A stretch of 64,000 nt of DNA from Pyrenophora tritici-repentis (taxonomy: Eukaryota; Ascomycota; Dothideomycetes; Pleosporales; Pleosporaceae), in assembly GCF_003171515.1 (NCBI RefSeq), contig NC_089393.1:558001-622000 (forward strand), given 5' to 3'. Position 1 is the stretch's first letter. The number at the start of each line of letters is the position of its first letter. A program made the position numbers and the translations under genes. This document shows, one piece after another, positions 9,839 to 21,761 of this stretch. The notes beneath the pieces were generated by a model. The model saw only the letters and a list, made by a program, of their open reading frames with translations, was not told the DNA's origin and did not search any database.

Positions 9839-12663
9839 TCATCCGAAGAAGCTGCGAGGCACAGCAGACTCGGACCTAGTCGTCTTCTTGGGTGAGTTTA
9901 CAGGTCCCACACCGGGCAATGGCTTGAAAGCTTCTGCGTTGGGCCAGTTTCCAAGCCCGGCTGGGTCACCACCAAGTCGGATCCACTTGGCGTGCGAAGG
10001 CGTTGGTCCATCCAAAACAAACATACGGTACCATCCTACCGGCGCGACATAAGGCCCCTTTGGTGCCTTGACGGTGCACGATGTTCCAGCACAAGAGAAG
10101 CTTGGGAACAGAATGCGAGCTCCCATGGAGCTTCCGTGAGTACTAGACTCGGATCCGAGCAGTGAGACCTTGATCGCGCCGCTGGTAGCGGATGTAATTG
10201 TGAAAGAATAGTCTGTCTCCCAAATCCAGTCATTTTGGGGCAGGTCGAAAGTGGGTTGCGGTGCGCCAGAGAGAATGTAGGGTGGAAGGAAGACCTCCAA
10301 TCGATGCTCCTGAGGATGCTTACCCTGATCTTCCGGATCGGAACCAGATACAAGCACCCTTCCGTCGTCCATGAGTACAGCCTCAGAGTGGTACATGCGC
10401 GCAATTGTCGTGTTGGCCATGATGCTCATGCGCTTGTGTTTCGGCTTCCTCGAATCGTACAAGACAGCATTCAGGTTGGATTGGTCTGCAAGACCAAAGC
10501 CTGCCGCACCGATCTCAGCTCCGTTGAGGATCAGGAAAGTTCCGTCTGGAAGCGTTGCCATGCACGACATGACACGCCTGGATGGCATGCGTTCAAGAGT
10601 CCATTGTGGGTTTGGCGCGTCTGGTTCGATACTAACGCAGTTGTCGAGGCCCCAGGCGGGCTGCCTGGCTGCACCACCGCAGATGAGAACCTCAAGAGGT
10701 GCATCGTAGGGGTAGTACTGTGGCATAAGGACCTGGGTACCCTCAAGCGGGTACGTGCGGCCTCCGGTGGGATCGACGATTGACGAAGGGACCTTGGGCA
10801 AGACCTTGACTGTATCCAAGGTGACTTCGTCCAGGATGCGCGCCTCGTTGTAGTACTGGATAAAGATACCACCAGACGGAAGCACGACCAGGTATGGGTA
10901 AAGGTTGTAAGGGTCAGTGTCACGTAGGTACTGTGCCTCATAGACAGGCCCGACAGTAGGCAAGATCTCCATGTTCGGTACTGGGGGTCCATTTGAGCCA
11001 TCCTCTCCACCGACGATGAGCATCGATCCGTTGGCCATGACCATGCCTGTGGGGTACCATCGACCTCGCTGCAACTTGACAGTGCTGACATCCTCCTGCC
11101 AGTCGTTTGTACCGTTGACTCCAGCTGAGCCGTCGGGCCAGTAAATGCGAACGCCAAACAGGGAATCTGTCGACCATCCACCAATGTTGATTTGACGACC
11201 GGCTCGATCCGGCATAGTCAGTCCTGCCGCACAGAAAATATCCGTCTTAATGCCGCGGAGTTCGCGGAAAGCATGGAAGATGTCTCCGCCAATCGAAGGG
11301 TCGAATTCATAAGCTCCAGTCGTGTTTGGCTCTCCTGTTCCGTGTTTCTCTAGGAAAGAGATTTTGCCGTTAATGCCGGGTTGTGAGATCAACGGGATGA
11401 TGGGTCCGCCGACGAGGAATTCATATCGTCCAGCGGCGTTGCCTTTGGGATAGTCGAAGACGTAAAGCGGGTCGGCTGTCCACTTGTACCAGCTCAGTCG
11501 ATTACCTTGGCCGCAGAGGGCTTCCGGGTCGCCAGAGCAGGCAGTGTTGCAGTCAGATTCGGGCGCTACTTGAGATCCAGTCTTCTCGATACCATCGAGG
11601 TCTCCACAGTAGCATTCTTCACCGTACTCCATACCTCCAGCCATGTAGCCGAAAGCTTGACATTGGCTCAGACACCATTGTGGAGAGTTGGCAGTTTGGT
11701 TGACTAGCTTCCATGGAAAGACGGATTGACCGTTGACGTTGTCAGTGATGCAACCTTGGTACTCCCAACCGCTCACGTTTGCTACGGGCTTGGGAGCTTG
11801 GATGACCTTGAGTGGTTCCTGAGATGACCAGATGCTCATCCTGTTGGGGCCTCCGCATGTCTGGCTTTGGTCGCCTGCACACTTTGTGTTACAATCTGAC
11901 TCTGACTCGGCGAGCTTGCCGCCCATCCTGACCTGGGAGAGTTGTTAGTATCATGAAGAGTACCAATAAGGACAATAGGACTTACAGCATTGTCACAAAA
12001 ACATTGGTAGCTGTATTCCATGGCGGCGATTTGGTATCCGGCAGCCGCACATTTGGTAGCACACGAGGCGATGGTCATGGCTTGGTCGTCAGGTTGCTGA
12101 TAGTTCACAATGCGGAATCCGGGCCCGTCGACATAGCAGCCCTTGTACTCGAAGCCTTTTGGAAGTCCGGTCGCTACTGGCTGCGCGGCAGAGGTGCTAG
12201 TTGCAGGCACACTTGGGTTTGCAGTCGATACAGCAGTCGAAGGGGCAACTGTTGGTGCAGCAGATGATGCAGTAGATTCTCCACCTGTGTAAAACTTGAA
12301 GGTGGTCAAGCGGTCGGATCCACCGCACATCTCCGTCTGGTTGCCGTTACAAGCCATGTTGCAACCTACTTCGCCATCAGGTGCAGGCCCGCCGTTGTTC
12401 CTGAACTGGTTGTCGCAGAAACACTCTCCAGCATACTCGGTGCCAGCAAGCACGTACCCTGCTGCTCGACAAGCGTCCTTGCACTTTGCGTTGGTCATAC
12501 CACCCGTCACCCCCATGCCTACCGAAAGCGTCCGGCCCGCCACGGAATCAACATAGCAACCCTCCGAGTTCCATCCTGTCTTTGGTGTTGTACCTTGTCC
12601 GCTGACCTGATACACCAGGGACAACAGCAAAAGCCGTAAGCCCAACGATTGACGGCGCGCCAT
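9839..12663 (-). CDS. Secreted glyoxal oxidase with three WSC domains (923 aa, 2 exons)
   Basis: Exons are 11986-12663 and 9839-11932; the 53-nt intron has GTAAGT, a perfect TACTAACA branch site and CCCAG, phase 0. Start is at 12663 because MARRQSLGLRLLLLSLVYQ makes a clean signal peptide; an upstream in-frame ATG would bury it. Three Cys-rich WSC domains follow (about residues 30-125, 168-255, 270-365), with a Ser/Thr/Ala linker after the first. The oxidase domain begins near 390: DIFCAAG holds the Cys of the Tyr-Cys cofactor, RGRWYPTG the radical Tyr, RMYHSEAVLM the Tyr-His copper ligands and STHGSSM the second His ligand. Copper-radical oxidases of this type oxidise aldehydes/alcohols and release H2O2 outside the cell, with the WSC modules probably anchoring it to cell-wall glycans. 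All catalytic residues appear present, so it should be active. Confidence 0.92.
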
Positions 12664-14260
12664 CAGTGGCACAATGAGACTGTGCAAACGAATGGCAGAA
12701 ATTGGGAAGATCCCCCAGAGTGCAACGAGAGGGCACCAGTTGATGAACAGCGGCCAAGATACCCCCTGATCATACCTGGCAGGCATGGCATTTAAGCGTC
12801 CAACATCACGACCTCGGAGGCACTAGGACTTCTCAGTCCACACCGTGCCGCCTCCAATCTCACCAATGGCCAACACTCCGCCTCATGAGTCATGGCTCAG
12901 TGTGCCCGTTACATCGGAAAACGGTTGAACGGCAGAGCTGGGACGCTGGATCCTCCGTATCAGCTCGCTTGACGCATCAATTCAATAGTCACCCTTACTA
13001 TATCGCGGCTGACGTGCAAAAAGGGACTCTGCATGGGTCCTCGCTATCTTGTTAGCTACTCGCTTAGGCAAGTGGCCCGTTACTTGGTCTGACCGGATAA
13101 GTATAAGGCCTTTATCACCACCAATGAACATCACGAGCTAGACCTGCAACACTCATCTATTTCCTGGCGCAAGGAAGGCTGCTACTGAAAAGAGCTCGTG
13201 TAGGGAAAACGCTAAAACCAGAAGCTGAGTGACCCTCGTTCCCGCGCGCGCCCGCGCGCCTTTTAACATGCACCGGAAGATGCATATCAGGGTCTGTCAG
13301 GGTTCGACGAAGGCCGATGGCGCGCAACTTTGTCGATCTTAGTGAAGGCGTTGCCGTACGATAGCGCGCCTAGGAGCTTTGGGGCTCTTTTATCACGAGC
13401 TCGATACTCCATCCTTCCACCCCACTCAAACCGCGATGTGGGTACCCGTACGCGCCTAAGAATAGCAAGAAAGGCCCACGATGATGGTTGGTGTCTTCGT
13501 ACTTACGGTACATAGTTTGCTTTTCCCTACCCGTATCGCGTGGATGCACAGACTACGCCGCTACGCTAGCTGCGTTGGCGGCCTGACCAGTACAACACCA
13601 ATTTTTTCACCATCGTCGCGATGTGCGCCGCATGTGTACATGTGCGCGTGGCAATACTGCAGTCTGACGGATTCATTTGCATGTCTGAGTTGGGTCTATC
13701 GATAAATTTTCAGAATGCGTGTTGGCATCCATGCAAAGTTTCTTCCACCCACCCCCGGCTGAGTAATCTGGGTAGCGCAAGGTATCAACCTCCACGTATG
13801 GCTGGTCCAGCCGTGTGGTGTGCAAGAAGTCTTGGACAAGATATGCTGCCGCCTGAAGTTAGCCTTGTCAGGAAATGTGTAAGGCAACCAGGGCACTAGG
13901 CGGGCCGACTAGGGCAATTAGCGGAGATTACTAGGCGAGCTGGAAATCTCCAGCAGCTGTACTTTCTCAGATTCCCACGGTATAAATTTTGACCACCAGC
14001 TGGAAGGCATGTGACGTACAAGTCACGCGTGGGCGCCATGCATGTAGCTCTAGAAGCCGAAGGTCACTGCCGCAACGCGCTAAGCTCTGATGAGGGAGGG
14101 TTCATGCAAGTAAGATGGGCCCTGAATTTATTGAATTGATACCCCGTATCTGCAGACTTGTCATGCCAATACTACAGTAGTCCCATCGAATCCTTTACCT
14201 TTGACTGCGCCATAAGCACTCCATGTGGGCCGGCCCTTTGACGCCGATGCTTGCTAATCT
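12664..14260. other. Gene-free stretch, 1.6 kb
   Basis: Upstream region of the glyoxal oxidase plus the 3' side of the next minus-strand gene. It includes a 20-bp alternating C/G tract at 13241-13260 (CCCGCGCGCGCCCGCGCGCC). Short open frames have no coding character and I recognise no transposon relic. Confidence 0.4.
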
Positions 14261-15859
14261 CTACAACTCCGAGGCCATCGGGAAAGCGACTTTGAGTGCA
14301 TGGGAAACCTGGGATATGGGTGTAGAGAGACTGGTTCCAAGTGGATGGTCGTAGGTGCCCTTTTTGAACTGTGCCGCTGTGAGACTTTCTTCGTAGCCTA
14401 GTGGGCATGTACCTTTTGGGGATGGAGAAGCGATTCCAGCGTCCATCGGGCATCCCCCACCTCTCTTGTAGATGGTATCTTCGAACTGTCCAAAGGTACT
14501 GAACGACGAAGCCCCGCCTTTCTTCACAAAAGACAAGACTTCCTCGCTGCCCTTGCCCTCCAGATGCTTCGGACCAATCTCCTGTAACTTGTATCCTTCC
14601 GGCCGAAACTTTGCATCGCCCGCCACAGGCAGCCCACAGAAGCGAGTATACATCCTATGGAACCAGTTACACTGTTTTGGAGACGCCACATACCACGGCT
14701 CGATTTCCCAAAACAGCATTGGACGGAATCCAGCGGCATTCTCCTCACCAAACACTTGCAACGTCGAGTATCGTGGCAGCATCAGGTGACGAACAAAGTA
14801 CCTCCGTAGCGCCAAGACAAGGCACAGAAAAGACCGGACAAAGTTAGTGTGCGGAGTGGCTACCTTGAAGGCGTCGCTCAGCCGCGTATCCATGAAAGCA
14901 ATCAAGACGGCGCGTACAACGGGGGCCAAGAAAGCAGGAACAGTCGACGCATACAGTGTAAAGACGCCCTGAGCAATGATCGCGTTGTTCTCCGAAGGCT
15001 TCATGTGCCGCTTCTCAAACGCCTCGATAAACTCTGCGCACGCCTCAAAGTTTTCAGGTATGTCTGTAAGCCCCATTCGCTTTCCCACTTCGTTCCAGAA
15101 TACCCAGGATGCATGCTTCTCGAGGGCGGTGGTCTGTCGCCAGTCGTACCGGTCGATCCACTGTAGGGCCTCGCAGGTTAGTAGACAGAGTGTGTAGACC
15201 ATTTGGTCCATCTTGATTTTGCTGCCGTAGCGTGAGTGAATCCAGTTCATGCGATTGATGGCGATGCAGGCGCGTTCGCTGTCGATGTCGTTGACGAGGA
15301 ATTCGCCGACGAGGACGGTGGTGTCTGCGTAACGTTTTCCCACACGAGATACCATTTCCTTGGCTGCGACTGATACCTTAGAGATACCGGGGATTGCGAA
15401 GGCCTGTTCGTTCGTGTTAGATTTTCTTTCCGGCATAGTATGCTTTAGTATCATGCTACAGTCAACCCGAGGCACCGAGGATTACCGCATCCAAAAGACT
15501 TTGAAAGATTCCATCCACGCAGTAAGATCGCGATAGAAGAGAACCCCCAGCCTGACATGATGTAGTTGCTCTTCTACGTCAAAGTCCCACATTCCTGTCG
15601 GACGTCCGTTCGCCACCGTATGGGGAGGGTCACTTACTCTCAGGAACGCAAAGTCCTTTCCCGCGAGAAAGATCCAGGGGAACTCGTATAGACCTATCTG
15701 AGCGATGATCTTCTGCGCATCCTTGTAGTCGAGATTCGCGAATTGTACCGCAGTGGAGCCATACTGTGCTTGCAGCTGTGCGATACGACGGTACCTGAGC
15801 GATTTTGCAAGGGCCAGGTAGCCAACAACTACTGGAAGAAGCAGGATGTACGGCGACAT
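14261..15859 (-). CDS. MpaB/rubber-oxygenase (DUF2236) family oxygenase (454 aa, 2 exons)
   Basis: Exons are 15638-15859 and 14261-15403, joined in phase 0 (donor GTAAGT, acceptor ACAG); the 234-nt intron is long for this region but the junction FLR/AFAIPGISK fits the family. An N-terminal hydrophobic segment (ILLLPVVVGYLALA) gives an ER membrane anchor. Family features are ALxxFAIPxIS at the junction, KRYADTTVLVGEF, INRMNWIHSRYG and MLPRYSTLQVF. MpaB itself is an ER-bound oxygenase that cleaves a farnesyl chain in mycophenolic acid synthesis; the family binds b-type haem through conserved His residues. The substrate here is unknown, and its neighbours (glyoxal oxidase, HAD phosphatase) do not form an obvious pathway with it. 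Confidence 0.85.
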
Positions 15860-16513
15860 CTTGAATACGAAGAAGCCGGCCAGGTATTACCACCGATCAT
15901 TGCCGCGAGGATCTTCCCTCTATTTGTACACGATCGCACTTTCCCATGGTAATCGTATTGTACTTTAGCATGGACTGCATGTAGCTTAGTTTGGAAGCCT
16001 TGGGCCGTTACTCATGAACACCATGTCTTCTTAGAGCTGCTCTTGCGTGCTTCGTCAGAGCAAGAAAGCGCATTATAGAGATCGATCGGAGTTCTCCGCC
16101 AATCATATTAGAGTTTTTGATTAGAAGTGCATATGGTCGCGATCAAGTGCCGTGTACGACGCCCACTTTGCATCCTTCAAACCCCACCATGGACGCCTGA
16201 ACACGACGGCTGCGAAGAGACCTCACGTTGAGGCTATGCTACGCGAAAATCATGCATAAACTAAAACCACATGGCGAAAACTTCCGTACGTCGTAAGGAT
16301 GGTTGGATGCGGAATCGAAGGGTGATCCGTAAGTTGGATGCTACGACGGAGTGTTGCTTCACATACTGCCTCGCTCGCTAAACCCAATCCGGTTAGCTTA
16401 CGCGGGGCAGGAAAGATCGGCGATGGCAGTCGCAAGTCGAACCCAAGTCCAAGACCCCAACACCACGCCACGCTCTGCTAACCCGAATGCAAGTTCCACT
16501 GTGCTTATCCAAC
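15860..16513. other. Divergent promoter region, 654 bp
   Basis: Lies between the start of the MpaB-like gene (minus) and the HAD gene (plus). No repeat or RNA gene recognised. Confidence 0.4.
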
Positions 16514-17425
16514 ATGTCTAAGCAATTACCGCCTGTACGAGCATGCATCTTCGATGTAGACGGCACACTCATCAACTCGGAAGACATCTACACAGGCATC
16601 TACAACAGTATTCTCCGTGAATATGGAAGGCCCGAGTACCCTTGGAAGATCAAGGCTACCCAACAAAGCAGGGGTTCACGTGTGAGTAGGCATGCGAATT
16701 GCCTGCCGTGTTCTTGGCTAACATACTTCGCATAGGGTACTAAGCGCCTCCTAGACTGGGCACAAGTGCCCCTCACACTCGCGGAATGGGCAGCGAAAGA
16801 AAAAGAAGGCACCCATTTATTTAAGAACAGCAAGATGCTACCCGGTGTCCATGAGCTTCTTACTACACTCAAGACTAAAACTTCACCACGCGTGTTCATG
16901 TCGCTAGCTAGCTCGGCAGGCCATCACAAATTCGCCTTGAAAACATCTCACATACCGGCCATCAATGATGCGTTCGATGACCCGGCCTTTCATATCTTTG
17001 GCGATGACCCCGAGATGTCTGACAGCAAGAAGAAGCCCGAGCCTGATATCTTTCTCCTAGCCTTGAAGCGACTTAATAGTGCGGAGGTGGCACGTGGCGA
17101 ACGCGCTCTTGGTCCAGAAGAGTGCCTGATTTTTGAAGACTCTATTGCAGGTGTGGAAGCGGCGAGGAGAGCGGGTATGCGTGTTGTCTGGGTACCGCAT
17201 CCAGGATTGGCTGAGGTGTGCAGAGGGCGGGAGATGGATGTGCTGATGGGAAGGACGGAGAAGAATGGTAATATTCCTGATTATGGCGTTGTTGTTGATG
17301 GGGGCACATCAGATTTGTCTGTCACTCAGGATGGGCGAATGACCTCGGAGGATGGCATGGCAGAGATGATACTGAGCTTGGAAGATTTTCCTTACCAGGC
17401 GTACAGTATGAATGTTCTCAAGTGA
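16514..17425 (+). CDS. HAD-superfamily phosphatase, pseudouridine-5'-phosphatase-like (285 aa, 2 exons)
   Basis: Exons are 16514-16681 and 16736-17425, phase 0, with a GTGAGT donor, CTAAC branch point and CATAG acceptor. Start chosen at 16514 (AACATGTCT); another in-frame ATG lies 27 nt upstream. Motif I is FDVDGTLINSE (nucleophile Asp and acid/base Asp), motif III includes SKKKPEPDIFLLAL with the catalytic Lys, and motif IV is LIFEDSIAGVEAA, so all HAD catalytic elements are present. The cap insertion and QQSRG-T-KRLLDW segment match the GS1/HDHD1-type subfamily, members of which dephosphorylate pseudouridine-5'-phosphate or sugar phosphates. Cytosolic, with no signal peptide. Substrate assignment is by subfamily only. 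Confidence 0.88.
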
Positions 17426-17551
17426 CCTTGAAGTTAGTGAGAAGGTAAACATCTTTATAGACTGCAATATATGCTAAGAGGCCAATCTGGACACGAACAG
17501 GAAGTTCCTGCTTTCTTTCAGGTGCGTGACAGCGGCGAAACGATGCCTATA

Positions 17552-17565
17552 ATCATACATGGGCA
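17552..17565 (+). repeat. hAT left terminal inverted repeat
   Basis: ATCATACATGGGCA, exact inverse of 30883-30896. Confidence 0.8.
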
Positions 17566-17630
17566 GCTTAACGCGTTTGCGTAAAACGTTTTAGCTTAAA
17601 ACGTTTTAAAACGCTTTAACAGCTTAAACT

Positions 17631-17666
17631 GTTCACGCGTTTAAGAAAATCCTTAAACGCGTGAAC
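17631..17666. repeat. Perfect 15-bp inverted repeat in hAT left subterminal region
   Basis: Arms GTTCACGCGTTTAAG (17631-17645) and its exact inverse (17652-17666) around a 6-nt loop. It is surrounded by further AAAACGTTTTA palindromes from 17580 on, likely transposase-binding sites. Confidence 0.75.
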
Positions 17667-18536
17667 GATTTAAAAACGCTATAAGAGGCTTGGCGCCAAG
17701 CACCCCACCTTTGCATCTCAAAAACTCTGCAACCACTCCCCACTAACCTGAAATCTCAACAAATCCATTATCTATAGCATCTATTATCGTTATGTCATCG
17801 AATACCTTGTCAGCAAGTGCGATATCAACGCCACCGTCGCGAAGACCCGCAACGCCGCCACACTTTGACGCTGTTATACGAACCGAAACTGTCTGTAACA
17901 CCAGCAATGCAAAGCGCCAGCGTTTGAAAAAGCAGTATGTGTGCAAACGCTGTCGCTCATGGTTTAGCAGTCACCGAGTAAACTCTATCCACCATGTTCT
18001 AGCATATCATACAACGTCAGAGTCTTCTCAGCCCTCGCAAACTTCTTCTTCGTCGTCGCAACCAGCTATCACTTCAGTGTTTAGGACTGTCTCTGATCAG
18101 ACAATTATCCGCAACGCCTTCAATGAACAAGGGTATCGCGATGCGCTTGTCGGTCTTCTGACTCGACGTCGAATAGCCTTTTCATCAATCGAATGGTCTG
18201 AAATGAGGGATCTAGCGCTTGCTTGCAATCCATTTATTGAAGACCAGCTTATCACAAGTCGACGTACAGCCGTACGTCTTATCGCCTCGAATTATCAGCT
18301 TTATAAAGGCCATGTAATTAAAGGCAGCTTATCGACGGCTGTGAGTCCTATCCACATATCAACCGATCTCTGGACATCACCGTTCCGTTCATCTCTCCTT
18401 GCTGTATGCGCACAGTGGGTCGATCACGAATATAAGCTTCAGAAGGCTCTTTTAGGACTGCCAGAATGTCGTTACAGCCACTCTGGAGAACAGCAAGCGC
18501 ACTTACTTCTTCAAACCCTCGAGGAATATGGGATAC

Positions 18537-18541
18537 AGTCT
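18537..18541. repeat. Target-site duplication of the copia element (left copy)
   Basis: AGTCT, identical to 29136-29140, directly abutting the LTR ends. Confidence 0.9.
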
Positions 18542-18705
18542 TGTCAGATATAATGAGATATTGCACAAAAGTGATGGATGTTGATGATTGTCTGTATTGT
18601 GTTCTGTCTATCGTGTGTCCGCGCTTGTGGCCCTCTTGAGGGGCGCACTGACCCTCTCTACGCTGATTGGTTGCTGCCAACGTCGAGTAACCCTGCTATC
18701 TGACA
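18542..18705 (-). repeat. Copia 3' LTR
   Basis: 164 bp, identical by eye to 28972-29135; TGTCAGATA...TATCTGACA ends. Confidence 0.95.
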
Positions 18706-18760
18706 CACCCCCTCAGCTTGGAAGCCCTGATTGCAAGCTGCATAAACTGGTTAATCGATC

Positions 18761-20479
18761 CTACATATAGAGGCCTTCCAGATGCTCCTGCAACTTCTCA
18801 AGCTCAGCTTCTTTCAACGGGGATTCTTTGCGTTTAACAAGTCCCAACTGATCAAGGAAACTGGCCCATTTATTGGCTGGCAGTGACTTGGTGAATCCGT
18901 CTGCGATCATGTTGTCAGACGGAACATATTCTACCTTGATCGTCTTTCGGGTAACTTCTTGTCGTAGCCAATGATTGTGTATGTCAACGTGCCGAAGCTT
19001 TGTTTGCAATTTGGCAACGTCTTCATTTACTAGACGGATTGTCTGGGTATTGTCGCACTTGATTGTGATAATTGGATTGCTTAGGTTTACCTGAAGCTCC
19101 TTCAACAACCGCGACGTAAAGATTGCCTCCTTAGCAACTTGTGATAGGGCAAGCAGCTCTGCTTCTGTTGTTGATGTTGTCACAGTATCTTGCTTACTTG
19201 CTCTCCAAGCGATGAGTCCTCCGAACAGCTTAATTGCGTATCCTTGCGAGCTTTTCCTGTCTAGTGTGTTGTCTGCAAATGATGCGTCACTTGCTACCTC
19301 AAGGCCATCGCCTCTACCGAGTTCGAGGGCTAGGGATTCTGTTTTCTTGAGGTACAGGAGCACACGGTCTGCAGCGTCCTGGTGTTCTGTACTTGGATTG
19401 ACTAGGAAGCGAGCAAGTCGTGATGTTGCAAAGGCTATGTCGGGTCTTGTTGTGACTGCAGCGAATAGAAGCGAGCCAATCTTGCGCTGGTAGCGGTTGA
19501 TCTCGGACGGCTCTGCTAGGTCACTCCTGGGTCTGAGTTCCATGCCTGACATCGGCGTGTCATGTCTGATGTCTTGTCGGCTTGCTAGTTGGCTGATTTT
19601 GTCTGCGTATGCGGCTTGAGATAGCTGTATGGTCTTCTGCTTGCGATCACGAATGACCTCTACGCCGAGAAACCACTGTAAGTTGTCTCCTCCCGTACAA
19701 GCGTATTTTTCTTGGATCTGGTTGATGGCCTTCATTGCCTCTGATTCTTGCTTTGAATGGTACGCAACGATGATGTCGTCCACATAGAAGAAGATGATAA
19801 CTCCGTCTTTGATCATGCAGCATGGCTCCTGTGGTATTTGTTGAAACCCTATCGAAGCAAGAGTTGCAGTGAATTCTTTCTGCCACAGTAATGGTGAGAT
19901 CCGGAGCCCATATAGTGCCTTTTGCACTTTAAGTAGAGTGCCAGGCTTCTGATATCCTTTTGGCATCCTCATGTATATTTCTCTGTCGATTGTAGCATGC
20001 ACAAAAGCATTAGTGACGTCGTATTGCTTTAGCTCAAGATCGTATTTGGCGGCGATTGCCATGAGCATTCTGAATGAGCGTCCTGCCAATGTTGCTGCGT
20101 ATGTGTCTTGGGAGGTGATGTTGCGTTGTTGGTCTCCCCTTACCACCAATCTTGCCTTGCATTTGATGAGGCGGTGATGCTTGTCGAGTTTGTAGGTGTA
20201 TACCCACATACAGTCTAGGATCTGGTGCCCTGCTCGTTTGACTGGTGATGCTTGGACCTCAGTCCATGACTTCATTTGTTGGTGACTCCGAAGGTGTGTC
20301 TTTTCTGCTTCCTTGAACATGTCGTATAGTGGATGGTCTTCCAGCTTTGAGTATGCTGTTGGGAGTGGCGGTAGCTGGTTACGATAGGGCTTGATTCCCT
20401 TAGATAGCAGTCTCTTCACCTGAGCCTTGTCGATTGGCTTTCCTTCGTGTTGACCAATGTGTCCTGATTCGGTGCCGGC
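18761..20479 (-). pseudogene. Copia reverse transcriptase-RNase H segment
   Basis: One open frame from the gypsy insertion point (20479) to the stop at 18761. RVT_2-type RT features are KSWTEVQASPVKRAGHQ, MWVYTYKLD, QYDVTNAFVHA and the catalytic YVDDIIVAY; the RNase H part has SDASFADN, TSTTEAELLAL and IKCDNTQTI. The frame matches the integrase-side frame on the other side of the gypsy element once one CCGGC copy is removed, so this half was continuous with 25832-26656 before the insertion. This segment itself has no lesion; lesions lie in gag, protease and integrase. Confidence 0.9.
20475..20479. repeat. Target-site duplication of the gypsy element (left copy)
   Basis: CCGGC, identical to 25827-25831. 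Confidence 0.9.
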
Positions 20480-20667
20480 TGTGAACGGTCTGTAGGAACT
20501 GTATTCCAGCTACCTAGTCCAGATGCTATTTACAGTCAAGATGAAGAAAGAAGGTAAGACGCGAGCGGCGAGCCCGCTTTGTTTGGGTTGGCGCACGGCC
20601 CTCTCGTTGCCGGGGAAGCGACTAGGCTCGCAGCCTAGTCATGTGACTTAGGGCTCAGCCCGTTACA
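20480..20667 (-). repeat. Gypsy 3' LTR
   Basis: 188 bp, identical by eye to 25639-25826; on this strand begins TGTGAACGG and ends CCCGTTACA. Confidence 0.95.
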
Positions 20668-21761
20668 TTACCCCCTCCTTTCCCTTTAGCGTGTAGTTTT
20701 TTCCATTTCTTCCAAGCGTCAGTCTTTAGTACGTTGCTCACTGGTTCCCATGTCGGTTCAGTATAGTCCACCCACTTCACATATGCCTCCTTGATTCCTT
20801 TCCCTCCTTGCCCTATTGTCCGTTCGCCCAGAATACGCTCAACCAGCCATAACTCGTCTCCATCTATAAGTATAGGCCCTGGCTGAGTGTCTCCAACTTT
20901 CTGCGATGGGAAAGAGTCGTCAGGCGCGTAGCGAAGCAGGTCTACGTGAAAGACAGGATGGATTTTTCCCGGAACGTCAAGCTTATAAGAGTGGGAGTTG
21001 ACCTGCTTCAAGACTTTATACTTTCCATGCAACCAGTCTAGCTTCTTGGAAGGTCGTGTTGTCTTCACGTTTCTAAGGTTTAGAAACACCCAGTCTCCCT
21101 CCTTGTATTGGGGCGCTGCTGTTCTTGTCTTATTAGCCTGATGCTGCTGTTTCTCTTGTGTCATCGCGATCGCGGCTTGGGCCCACTCTGTTGCATCTTG
21201 GAGTCTTTTGAGGAAGCCTTCTGCTAGTGCTTCGCCATCTTTCTTTGGTCGGTCCTGAATAGTTCGATCCTCTACTAGCTGAATAGGTTCATTGTGATAT
21301 CCGTGCATGAAATAGAAGGGGCTTAGGCCAGTGGATGAGGCCTCGCGGTTGTTGATTGCTCCCATAACGACAGGTAAAAGTGCCAGCCAGTTTTCTTGCG
21401 TGTACGTGGCCCAGATTCGAATCATCTTTTCAATCTCTTGATTCATTCGTTCTGTTGCACCATCGGTTTGCGGATGGTAGGCAGTCGACAGGCGTTGCTC
21501 AACGCTAAGGAGCTTACAGAAATGCTTCCAAAGATCGCTAACGAATTGTGGTCCTCTATCGCTCGTAATTGCCGTTGGAATACCGTGAATAGGATAATGC
21601 CGTTCGAAAAGTCGTTGTGCTACGGCTTGTGCCGAGATATCGTGCATACCTTCTAGTTCAATTCCCTTTGTCAGCCGATCAGTGACCACCATACAGTTCG
21701 TTGCGTTATCCCGTCCAGATGGCGGCAAGTCGGTAATGAAATCGATTGAAAGTTCCCCCAT
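20655..21761 (-). pseudogene. Gypsy integrase core and chromodomain (frameshifted from pol)
   Basis: This frame continues pol after a one-base loss. The integrase catalytic core shows LSIDFITDLPPSG (first Asp), ITSDRGPQFVSDLW (second Asp) and TDGATERMNQEIE (Glu). A C-terminal DNA-binding part follows (YKEGDWVFLNLRNV, KLDWLHGKYKV, HPVFHVDLLR), then a chromodomain (LVERILGER, EAYVKWVDYTEPTWEP). Chromodomains of such integrases target insertion to particular histone marks. The stop codon lies inside the 3' LTR. The polypurine tract is embedded in the last codons (KGKGGGNVTG). Confidence 0.9.
20671..20687 (-). promoter_or_regulatory. Gypsy polypurine tract
   Basis: On the minus strand AAAGGGAAAGGAGGGGG, three bases from the 3' LTR; the expected plus-strand primer site. 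Confidence 0.85.

Noticed and set aside
13241..13260. Alternating CG tract as an origin or regulatory element
   Set aside because: Short and isolated; no supporting structure around it.
18588..18770. Open frame repeated at 29018
   Set aside because: It lies in the copia LTR and recurs only because the LTRs are identical; no coding character.
21671..21761. Programmed ribosomal frameshift in the gypsy pol
   Set aside because: Such sites occur at gag-pol boundaries, not inside the integrase core; a one-base loss in a G run is simpler.
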